A stretch of 64,000 bases of DNA from Acidobacteria bacterium SCN 69-37 (lineage in GTDB: Bacteria > Acidobacteriota > Vicinamibacteria > Vicinamibacterales > SCN-69-37), in contig MEDJ01000023.1 in the NCBI GenBank assembly GCA_001724025.1, positions 124,001 to 188,000 on the forward strand, written 5' to 3'. The notes under the pieces were generated by a model that ran no database searches, was not told the DNA's origin, and worked only from the letters and a program-made list of their open reading frames with translations. Below are positions 50,056-57,648 of the stretch, piece after piece (position 1 is the first letter of the stretch; every line of letters begins with the position of its first letter). Both the position numbers and the translations under genes were made by a program.

Positions 50056-51306
50056 ATGGCCGATCAGGTCGATACCCCAGGCACCGCGCCAGTCGTCGAT
50101 CGGCGTCCCGTGCCGCGTGGCGTCCTGCCGAAGGGCGTGCAGACGTGGCTGATGGTGGCTCTCGCCATCGGCATGTTGGGGGTCATTTTTCTTACGGGCC
50201 AGCCGAATGGTCCGGCCACGCCTCGACCAGCAAGCCAGCCGGCCGCCGCACCATCGGCAGACCGCGTGCGCGACTACCAGGAACGGCTGCGCCTGCTCGA
50301 CGAGCAAGCGGCGCGCGAACTGCGCCAGGCCGCATTGGACGCGCAGGCCCTCCCTGCGCCCACGGCGCCTGATGACGTTGCGCCAGCCGCAGTCGATCCA
50401 TTGGTCGCCGAGCGTCAGCGTCGTGACTACGAGAGCCTGTTCGCCAGCAACGTCGTGCTGAGCCGACGACCCGACGGGCAGCAGCCGGACCAGGGCCAGC
50501 TCGGGGTGCCGTCAAACACGGACCCCCGGCTCGCGACCGGTGAGCCGTCCATCGATGAGATTGCCGACGCCGTCGTGCGAGCGACGGAGCGGACGGCTGG
50601 CGCCGTGGCACCGACGACTGCCGGATCCCCGGTTGCCGCGGGATCGACCACGACCGTGGCCACGCGAGGCGACCAGCCGACTCCCCGGATCAGCGCAGTA
50701 GGCCCCTTGCACCGCGTGCTGGAAGGAACGGTGATCGACGCGGTGCTCACGAACCGCCTCGATGGCGCCACGGCTGCGCCGGTGAACTGTCTCGTCACGA
50801 ACCCGGTGTTCTCGCACAGCGGACAGCACGTGCTGATACCCGCTGGCGCACGGGTGCTTGGCGAGACGCGGCCAGTGCAGACGCTCGGCCAGACTCGGCT
50901 AGCTGTCGCATTCCACCGTCTGCTGATGCCCGACGGAAGCACGGTGCCGCTCGACCAGTTCAAGGGCCTGAACCAGATCGGCGACTCCGGCCTCAGGGAT
51001 CGTGTCAACCATCACTTTCTGTCCACGTTCGGCGCGGCCGCCGCCATCGGGCTCGTGAGCGGCCTCTCGCAGTGGCTGGGCAACGCGGCGTTCGGCATCG
51101 GCGACGGCGATCGGACAGTGGTGATCGCCGGGAGCGCGGCCGAAGCGACTGCCCAAGCCAGTGCGCAGGTCATGAGTCGATTCCTGAACCGCCTGCCGAC
51201 CATCACGATTCGCGAAGGGCACCGGGTGAAGGTCTACATCACGAGCGACCTCGACCTGCCGGAGTGGACCCCAGGGTCGCAGGTCGGTCGACTGGAGCGG
51301 AGGTGA
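50056..51306 (+). CDS. VirB10/TrbI family protein
   Basis: N-terminal TM; LEGTVIDAVLTNRLDG...HVLIPAGARVLGETRPVQTLGQTRLAVAFHRLLMPDGSTVPLD. Confidence 0.92.
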   Translation: MADQVDTPGTAPVVDRRPVPRGVLPKGVQTWLMVALAIGMLGVIFLTGQPNGPATPRPASQPAAAPSADRVRDYQERLRLLDEQAARELRQAALDAQALPAPTAPDDVAPAAVDPLVAERQRRDYESLFASNVVLSRRPDGQQPDQGQLGVPSNTDPRLATGEPSIDEIADAVVRATERTAGAVAPTTAGSPVAAGSTTTVATRGDQPTPRISAVGPLHRVLEGTVIDAVLTNRLDGATAAPVNCLVTNPVFSHSGQHVLIPAGARVLGETRPVQTLGQTRLAVAFHRLLMPDGSTVPLDQFKGLNQIGDSGLRDRVNHHFLSTFGAAAAIGLVSGLSQWLGNAAFGIGDGDRTVVIAGSAAEATAQASAQVMSRFLNRLPTITIREGHRVKVYITSDLDLPEWTPGSQVGRLERR

Positions 51307-51310
51307 GTCA

Positions 51311-52087
51311 ATGGTCAGACATGCCGTCATCGTCGCAGTAGTTCTGTCCGTCGCCGTGGCACCCGCGCACGCGCAGTGGACGGTGTTCGATCCGTCCAAC
51401 TTCGCTCAGACGGTCCTCATCGCTCAGCGCACCCAGCGACAGTACGAGGAGCTGATGGCGCAGTACCGCACCATCCTCCGGATGGCAGAGGGGTTGGGCA
51501 GTCTGGACTCCTATCGCATTCCGCCCATTGAGGTGACTCGGCACGATGCCGGGCGGTGGGCCTACGGGCGGGCGTGGCTGCAGGGACTGAACAGTGGTGA
51601 CCCCACCGGTGCCGCCTACTGGGCGACCACACTGCCCCTGGAACGGCCATCCTCACTGCCGAGCCGGCTGACCGCTGCGGCCCGCCGAACCCTCGAGCGG
51701 CAGTACGCCACCATCGAACTCACCGACTCCGTCGCCATGATGGGCGGTCATCAAGTGGGGGCCCTCCGGGGCTACCACGGCCAGTTGCAGCGCGCCGTCC
51801 AGGACCTGGAGAGCGACGTCATGAATGGGCTGGAGCGCTACCACGAAATGACGGCGATCCTCGACAAGGTCGCGGCGGCTGAGCTCCTGGGCCGAAGACA
51901 GGACATGGCCGCGAACCAGCTGTTGTCGCATGCCTTGGAACAGATGCTCGCGCGGAGCAAGCGCCTTCGGGACACCGAGGCCGCCACGATGAACATGCAG
52001 CTGGTCTCGTGGCGTGACAGCCGCGCCGCCAACGATGCGCTCGTGCGGGGGACTGGCGATGCCTTGCGCACCTGGCGCCAGCCGTAG
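51311..52087 (+). CDS. VirB5/TrbJ-like protein, copy 1
   Basis: Signal peptide then AQWTVFDPSNFAQTVLIAQRTQRQYEELMAQYRTI; C-terminus RDTEAATMNMQLVSWRDSRAANDALVRGTGDALRTWRQP. Confidence 0.75.
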   Translation: MVRHAVIVAVVLSVAVAPAHAQWTVFDPSNFAQTVLIAQRTQRQYEELMAQYRTILRMAEGLGSLDSYRIPPIEVTRHDAGRWAYGRAWLQGLNSGDPTGAAYWATTLPLERPSSLPSRLTAAARRTLERQYATIELTDSVAMMGGHQVGALRGYHGQLQRAVQDLESDVMNGLERYHEMTAILDKVAAAELLGRRQDMAANQLLSHALEQMLARSKRLRDTEAATMNMQLVSWRDSRAANDALVRGTGDALRTWRQP

Positions 52088-52096
52088 GAGGACACC

Positions 52097-52885
52097 GTGC
52101 GAAAGACTCTGCTGACATTGGGTGTGTTGTTCGGAATCGCGGCGCCAAGTCACGCGCAGTGGGTCGTCTACGATCCGGCCGTCACCTACCGGAACAGCGT
52201 GACGGCTGTGCTGAAGGAAGTGCTCGTCCGTCTGCAACAGCAGCAGCACAGTGAGCTGAGGCGGATGGCACATCGGCTCAGCATGTTCACCTCGCTCGCG
52301 AAGTACCGTGTGCCGGACCCACCGCGTTGGCGGACTCACGACTTCGAGGGCCCGGCGTTCCTGTTCGCGCGGGACTACCACGCCGCCCTGAACTACGGAG
52401 ACCGGTCGGGCCGGTCCTACCTCGGGATCAGCCATCCGCTCATCGACCCGACGTCGGGCATTGGCCGGCTGCCTGCGGTCGCCCGGCGCGCCCTGTCGAG
52501 CCATCTTGCGACTATCGACCTGACCGATGCAGCCGTCATCGCGGCCACGCACGATACGGGCCAGTTGCGATACAACGGACGCAGGGAACTGGCCGCCATC
52601 GAGGGGCTCGAGCGGGACGTGACGAACGACTCTCTGGAGCAGAGCACGACCGCCGTGCTCGACAAGATCAGTGGCGCTGGTCTCATCGGGGCGCGGCAGC
52701 GGCAGGCCCGGATTCAGCTGCTGGACGGAGTGGTCGAGCAGCTCCTGGTCGAGAACAAGCGGGCACGGGACACCGAGGCCGCCGCCATGAATATGCAGCT
52801 CACGGCGTGGCGCGACCGGGCGGCCGCGAACCAGGCGTTCGTCGCGGGAACCGGCGACGCCCTCCGGACCTGGCGCCAGCCGTAA
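52097..52885 (+). CDS. VirB5/TrbJ-like protein, copy 2 (tandem paralog)
   Basis: AQWVVYDPAVTYRNSVTAVLKEV...; C-terminus RDTEAAAMNMQLTAWRDRAAANQAFVAGTGDALRTWRQP, nearly identical to copy 1. Confidence 0.75.
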   Translation: MRKTLLTLGVLFGIAAPSHAQWVVYDPAVTYRNSVTAVLKEVLVRLQQQQHSELRRMAHRLSMFTSLAKYRVPDPPRWRTHDFEGPAFLFARDYHAALNYGDRSGRSYLGISHPLIDPTSGIGRLPAVARRALSSHLATIDLTDAAVIAATHDTGQLRYNGRRELAAIEGLERDVTNDSLEQSTTAVLDKISGAGLIGARQRQARIQLLDGVVEQLLVENKRARDTEAAAMNMQLTAWRDRAAANQAFVAGTGDALRTWRQP

Positions 52886-52903
52886 GACAGACAGGAGCGG
52901 GCC

Positions 52904-53758
52904 ATGCCAACGCAGCCGTCGCTCAATCTGATTCCGACGATTCAGCAGGCGATCATGAGCCTGTTGCTGACGTATGAACCGGTGTTCATCCAGTTCGGCT
53001 TCAGGCTGTTCATTGCCTTCGCGACGATTCTGATCGCATGGCACGGCATCCGGATGATGTTCAGCCACGATGGGCTGGGCGACCACATGTTCGACTTCGC
53101 CAAGCTCCTGCTGTTCATCTCATTTGGCTACGCGCTGATCGCGTTCTACGAGAGTCCGCTGCCGGGCATCGGGGTGTCGTTCAGCAATCTGATCACGGAC
53201 CAGGCAGGCTACTTCCAGTCGGTACTCGAAGCCCGTGCGTTCGACAACATCTACCGGCACTTCGACGAACTGTCTGAGCACTTCATGCAGCCCGACCCGT
53301 GGTCCATCCTGGCGAACCTCATCTACTGGACGGTGCTGCTCCTGATCGCCTTTGCCAAGGCCGTCTCTCTGGCCGTGATTGCTTTCGGGCTCATCGCCAC
53401 GGCGGTCTGCGGGCTGCTGGGGCCAATCTTCGTGCCGTTCTTCATCGTGCCGAAGCTGGATTGGCTGTTCTGGGGCTGGCTGCGCTCCTTCATCCAATAC
53501 TCGTTCGTGCCAGTCGTCGCGGTCGCGTTCCTGATGATCTTCGAGCAGTTCGTCTTCCGCTACGTGACGACCCTGCCGCCGATCATCACGCAGGCCGAGT
53601 ACGGCGTCTACGCGCTGCAGGCGTTCGCTGTCGTCGCGAGCTTCTGTCTCGGCATCCTGCAGGTGCCGTCGCTCACGCAGTCGATTTTCTCAGGCTCGAG
53701 CGGCGAGAGCGTGGTCACCAACCGTCTCAACGTCGGACGGCTCTTCACCCGCCGATAG
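52904..53758 (+). CDS. VirB6/TrbL-like polytopic protein
   Basis: Multiple TM helices; position in the T4SS operon; LGPIFVPFFIVPKLDWLFWGWLRSFIQYSFVPVVAVAFLMIFEQFV. Confidence 0.85.
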   Translation: MPTQPSLNLIPTIQQAIMSLLLTYEPVFIQFGFRLFIAFATILIAWHGIRMMFSHDGLGDHMFDFAKLLLFISFGYALIAFYESPLPGIGVSFSNLITDQAGYFQSVLEARAFDNIYRHFDELSEHFMQPDPWSILANLIYWTVLLLIAFAKAVSLAVIAFGLIATAVCGLLGPIFVPFFIVPKLDWLFWGWLRSFIQYSFVPVVAVAFLMIFEQFVFRYVTTLPPIITQAEYGVYALQAFAVVASFCLGILQVPSLTQSIFSGSSGESVVTNRLNVGRLFTRR

Positions 53759-53767
53759 GAGGTTTCA

Positions 53768-53935
53768 ATGGGCAACAGATTCACGACCGTCCGTCGCCAT
53801 GACGGTGACCCTGCGCCCGGCGTCGACCTCTCCCGCGTCATCGTCGTCGGCTTCCTGATCGCCGCTGCGCTCGGGCTCATGAGCGGCATCGGGTGGATGG
53901 GCTGTCAGTTCGTGCGGTCGCAGTTTGGGGGATAG
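53768..53935 (+). CDS. 55-aa single-TM protein in the T4SS operon (not in the ORF track)
   Basis: MGNRFTTVRRHDGDPAPGVDLSRVIVVGFLIAAALGLMSGIGWMGCQFVRSQFGG; RBS-like GGAGG upstream; between VirB6 and VirB8 genes. Confidence 0.7.
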   Translation: MGNRFTTVRRHDGDPAPGVDLSRVIVVGFLIAAALGLMSGIGWMGCQFVRSQFGG

Positions 53936-53951
53936 CCACGAGGGTAGGGGC

Positions 53952-54653
53952 ATGCCTGCAACGGTCGGAGACGTCAACCCGAAGACGCTGGAAAACGCCA
54001 AGCGTCAGTTCGTCGAGGTGTACGGCTCGGCGCTCGTGCTGAACACCTACCTGAAGATCGCGCTGGTCCTGGTGTCACTTGTCGCGCTCGGGCTGATCGG
54101 GTTGAACGTCTACACGGCGGCGCGCTACTCGGACGTGAGACCACTTGTTGTCCGGATCGACGAGGTGGGCCGCGCCGAAGCGGTGGCCTACGACGCGTCC
54201 CGTTACCAACCGCAGCCGCCAGAGCTCCGCTACTTCCTGACGCAGTTCATCGTCAAGCACTTCGGCCGCATTCGCGCGACCGTGCAGCGGGAATACCCGG
54301 ACTCGCTGCTGTTCCTGGAGCCGAGTCTGGCTGACGGAGTCATCGCCCAGAACGATCGGAGCCGCGCCATCGAGACCTTCGTCACGAACCCGTCGGCTGA
54401 CGAGGTCGAGATCATCGTCCAGAACGTCAGTTTGAGCGAGCTCACGACGACCCCCTTCAAGGCGGCGGTCAACTTCCAGAAGGTCTTCTACAGCCCAGGT
54501 ACGCGGCACGAACGCTCGCGGGAGACCTTCGTCGCCCATGTGGACTTCTCGCTCCGAGATCGTGTGCCGAACGCCTTCGTGCGGGTGAATCCGCTGGGCC
54601 TGCAGGTGTCGTACTTCCGCGTCGACCAAGCGTTCGAGGAGCCCACACGATGA
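53952..54653 (+). CDS. VirB8/TrbF family protein
   Basis: One N-terminal TM, then RPLVVRIDEVGRAEAVAYDASRYQPQPPELRYFLTQFIVKHFGRIRATVQREY. Confidence 0.88.
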   Translation: MPATVGDVNPKTLENAKRQFVEVYGSALVLNTYLKIALVLVSLVALGLIGLNVYTAARYSDVRPLVVRIDEVGRAEAVAYDASRYQPQPPELRYFLTQFIVKHFGRIRATVQREYPDSLLFLEPSLADGVIAQNDRSRAIETFVTNPSADEVEIIVQNVSLSELTTTPFKAAVNFQKVFYSPGTRHERSRETFVAHVDFSLRDRVPNAFVRVNPLGLQVSYFRVDQAFEEPTR

Positions 54654-54940
54654 TCGCGAACGCGGCCTTCCTCGCGGGCGTCACGGTCTTCCTTCTCCTC
54701 GCCTGGCTGGCTGGCGAACTCGTCTTTCTGTCGCCGTACAAGTCCACGCTGTTCAGCCGCCACGGCTGGTTCCTGGGCGGTGTGGCGCTCGTCGTGTTCT
54801 TCAACCTGTGCGCCCTCTACTACAGCGTGGCGCGGTGGCTGTTCCTTCGAGACTCCGGACGCAAACTCCTTCACCTCGACCGGCAACTGGGTACGTCAGA
54901 CGCCGCCCTCGACGACCTCGGGCCTCATCTGGATGGGTGA
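54650..54940 (+). CDS. Small two-TM membrane protein, T4SS operon
   Basis: MIANAAFLAGVTVFLLLAWLAGELVFLSPYKSTLFSRHGWFLGGVALVVFFNLCALYYSVARWLF; start overlaps the VirB8 stop. Confidence 0.75.
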   Translation: MIANAAFLAGVTVFLLLAWLAGELVFLSPYKSTLFSRHGWFLGGVALVVFFNLCALYYSVARWLFLRDSGRKLLHLDRQLGTSDAALDDLGPHLDG

Positions 54941-54952
54941 AGGAGTGGTCGT

Positions 54953-55888
54953 ATGCATCGAGACATGGATCCCCGCGAGATCGAACGGGATCGGCCGGAG
55001 ATGCCCCGCGGTGGCCGGGGTGGGTCGGATCCCGAGCGCGCTGTCGAGCGTACCGAGTCGAGAGATCCGCTGACGCGAGAGCTGAGCTTGCCACGAGGGC
55101 GTGCGCGCGAGCACGTGCGGTCTCGCGACTGGGAAGGCGAACTGCGCGGCTCCGAAGTGCGCATCCTCGCCACGGCCGGCGCCTTCCGCGTCGTGCCCAT
55201 GGACGAACTGCGTCGTCCGCAGGACCGACCGCACGTGCATCGCAAGGACGTCGAGAGGCTCCGTGCTGAGGGCCTCGTGCGCACCACGCCGTACTTCGTA
55301 GGGCGTCGCCAGACCACGCTTGTGTCCCTCACAGAGCGTGGCCGGAGTGTGCTCGATGGTGCGCGGCGAGACCGCGGGGGCGAGTCCCGGCAGTCCTTCT
55401 ACGCAGGCCTGAGCAAACCGCGCGAACTGGCGCATGACACCCGCCTGCACGCCGCCTACAGAGACGCATCCCGGAAGCTGGAAGGTCGGGGGCTCCGGGT
55501 CGAGCGTGTCGTGCTGGAAGAAGAGCTCAAGCGCGAGTACCAGCGGTTTCTACAGGAACCCAATCGGGGGCGGCGCGAGAGCTCCGGGAGACCGGGCCGG
55601 ACGGCCGAGGAGATTGCCCGGTGGGCTCACAACCACGAGCTGCCGGTGATCGACGATCACGTGCAGTTCCCCGACCTGCGCATCGAGTGTGAACGGGACG
55701 ACGGAGGCCGCGAGATCGAGGACGTCGAGGTCGTTACGCCGCACTATCGAGGTGCGCATGCCGCTGCCAAAGTGAGCGCCGGGTTCACTCGCTATGGAGC
55801 CGTTGGGGCCCGGTTCGGCGGTTCATCGGGCCGCGGTCGTGGTGGCCGAGGGCGTGACGTGCGCCTGGCCGAGGAGATGCTGTCGTGA
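54953..55888 (+). CDS. wHTH protein, replication-relaxation-like (function unknown)
   Basis: wHTH-like DRPHVHRKDVERLRAEGLVRTTPYFVGRRQTTLVSLTERGRSVLD; C-terminal PDLRIECERDDGGREIEDVEVVTPHYRG. Confidence 0.6.
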   Translation: MHRDMDPREIERDRPEMPRGGRGGSDPERAVERTESRDPLTRELSLPRGRAREHVRSRDWEGELRGSEVRILATAGAFRVVPMDELRRPQDRPHVHRKDVERLRAEGLVRTTPYFVGRRQTTLVSLTERGRSVLDGARRDRGGESRQSFYAGLSKPRELAHDTRLHAAYRDASRKLEGRGLRVERVVLEEELKREYQRFLQEPNRGRRESSGRPGRTAEEIARWAHNHELPVIDDHVQFPDLRIECERDDGGREIEDVEVVTPHYRGAHAAAKVSAGFTRYGAVGARFGGSSGRGRGGRGRDVRLAEEMLS

Positions 55889-56889
55889 CCGCCGCCGAGC
55901 GGGTTCAGGCGGTCGCTGCAAAGCACTTCACAGAGCGTCAGGCACGCTTTCTGGTCACCGTGATGCTCCATTCTGGGGTCTGCATGCGCCGTCACTACTG
56001 CGCCTTCGCCGGTATTCGCCACGGGCAGGTGGACATCAACTTCTTCGACCGTCTCACGACCGACAAGTTCGCGACGGCCTTCGACTGCAAGCACAATCGC
56101 GCCCGGATCTACCACGTCCACCACCGCTCCCTGTACGAGGCGATTGGTGAGCCGCACTCGCGGTTGAGAAAGCCCCTCGCGCTCGCGCGCGCAGTCGAGA
56201 ACATCATGCTACTCGACGCGGTGATCGCCCGCCGGGACATCACCTGGCTGGCCACCGAACGCGAGAAGGTCGAACACTTCTCGATGCGCGTCGGTCACCT
56301 CCTGCATCGCGACGAGTTCCCTCATCTGGACTTCGGGGAATCAGGGGACATAACGACCCGGTATTTTCCCGACCGGCTCCCGATCGGTGTGGATCCAGAC
56401 CGCCACGGACACCTGTTCCTTTACCTCGTCACCCGCCGCGACCCTGTCGACTTCCGCCCCTTCCTGCTGCGGCACGCGGATCTGCTCAGGGTTCTGCCGA
56501 AGTGGACGCTGCAGCTGCTGGTGCCAGCCCACTTCGCCGAGTCGACCGAGGCTTACGTGGCCGCCGCACGACAGGAACTGGCGGCGCCGCTGAGGGCCTC
56601 CGTCGTCGACGAACTGCGCTGGTACTTCGCAGAGCGCCAGCGTCTGGCAGCCGCGGCCGACAGCTCTCGGAGCACCGACCCGGCCCGCTACCAGCGCGTC
56701 AGGCGAGCCTTCGGTGCACCCCGGTACCGCGTGCTGTACCGGACGTGGACGCGCGTCGGCGACCGAGCGGTCAACGGTCTCCAGTCCCGCGTGCTGGCCG
56801 ATGCGCTGGAGCGTCGATCGGGGCGAATCGAGTGGCAGTCGCTGCCTCGCCCTTACCTTCATCTCTCTCCCCTGGTAGGCACGGCATGA
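55885..56889 (+). CDS. Unknown protein coupled to the wHTH gene in the conjugation cluster
   Basis: MTAAERVQAVAAKHFTERQARFLVTVMLHSGVCMRRHYCAFAGIRHG...; overlaps the previous stop; no family confidently recognised. Confidence 0.7.
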   Translation: MTAAERVQAVAAKHFTERQARFLVTVMLHSGVCMRRHYCAFAGIRHGQVDINFFDRLTTDKFATAFDCKHNRARIYHVHHRSLYEAIGEPHSRLRKPLALARAVENIMLLDAVIARRDITWLATEREKVEHFSMRVGHLLHRDEFPHLDFGESGDITTRYFPDRLPIGVDPDRHGHLFLYLVTRRDPVDFRPFLLRHADLLRVLPKWTLQLLVPAHFAESTEAYVAAARQELAAPLRASVVDELRWYFAERQRLAAAADSSRSTDPARYQRVRRAFGAPRYRVLYRTWTRVGDRAVNGLQSRVLADALERRSGRIEWQSLPRPYLHLSPLVGTA

Positions 56890-56900
56890 GGGGCTTGGCT

Positions 56901-56943
56901 CTAGACAATAGGGTAGACAACGGGCCGGGAGGCACTTGTCTAG
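56901..56943. repeat. Three TAGACAA boxes (two direct, one inverted)
   Basis: CTAGACAA 56901-56908, TAGACAA 56914-56920, TTGTCTAG 56936-56943. Confidence 0.75.
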
Positions 56944-57112
56944 GCCGCCAGAGAGGGGCCGCACCCGAACGGTCGCCCGCGGAGCCGGCGCCAGTGCCTG
57001 TCGTCAGGGGCGCCATGTGCTTGTGCGGCAGGGAGATAAGTGCGCCTGCAGCCGATGCAACGGGCGGCGTTCTGTGCCGCCCGCCGAGGGCATCGAAGCC
57101 GCACTACATGAC

Positions 57113-57195
57113 GAATCGGGGCGTGAGCGACCCCCCGACTTCGGCCGCTGGCCCCTTCGGCGCGCGGCCCCGGAGGGTCGCTCACGCCCCGATTC
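57113..57195. repeat. 21-bp perfect inverted repeat with 41-bp spacer; candidate oriT/regulatory structure
   Basis: GAATCGGGGCGTGAGCGACCC (57113-57133) and GGGTCGCTCACGCCCCGATTC (57175-57195); nested GGCCGC/GCGGCC in the spacer; noncoding region before the small basic protein and T4CP genes. Confidence 0.75.
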
Positions 57196-57343
57196 CCGGC
57201 CCAGCTCGGGCGGCAACTCCTGGCCCAGCTCGCGTCCGACTCAGTGTCCATCGCGGCTGCCCACTTGGCGCGTCCCCGCATGTTGGCGCAATCCCCACAT
57301 GCCTGGCCGTGACACGACTCCAACCCTTCAGAAGGAATGAGCC

Positions 57344-57619
57344 ATGGCGCTGATCAAACCCCGTACACGCGGCAAGCAGCTCGTGAGGCACCGCACCCGC
57401 CTCGATCACGAGACGAACGAAACTCTTTACGCCTACGCGCACTTCATCGGCGAGCCAACCGAGTACGTGCTCAACCAGGTGATCGACAACGTGCTGGCCA
57501 AGGACAAGGACTTCCAGCAGTGGCGGGCCACGCACCCCGACTCTTTTGTCCCGCGGAACGGCGGGCGTCGGCGTTCCGGCAGCACACGGGCCAAGGGTGC
57601 CTCACCGGCGATCGCGTGA
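57344..57619 (+). CDS. Small basic protein, possible relaxosome accessory/RHH-like
   Basis: MALIKPRTRGKQLVRHRTRLDHETNETLYAYAHFIGEPTEYVLNQVIDNVLAKDKDFQQW...; directly upstream of T4CP. Confidence 0.7.
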   Translation: MALIKPRTRGKQLVRHRTRLDHETNETLYAYAHFIGEPTEYVLNQVIDNVLAKDKDFQQWRATHPDSFVPRNGGRRRSGSTRAKGASPAIA

Positions 57620-57648
57620 GGCAACCCCCGAGTAGTGAGAGTAGGAGC

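Noticed and set aside
57113-57195. Simple Rho-independent terminator interpretation of the 21-bp inverted repeat
   Set aside because: Spacer is 41 bp, no T-tract follows either arm, and it lies over 200 bp after the upstream stop; not excluded but less favoured.
56502-57353. 283-aa ORF (and shorter ones) over the 56.9-57.3 kb gap
   Set aside because: Out of frame with the real gene at its start and runs through inverted repeats; treated as a non-coding oriT-like region.
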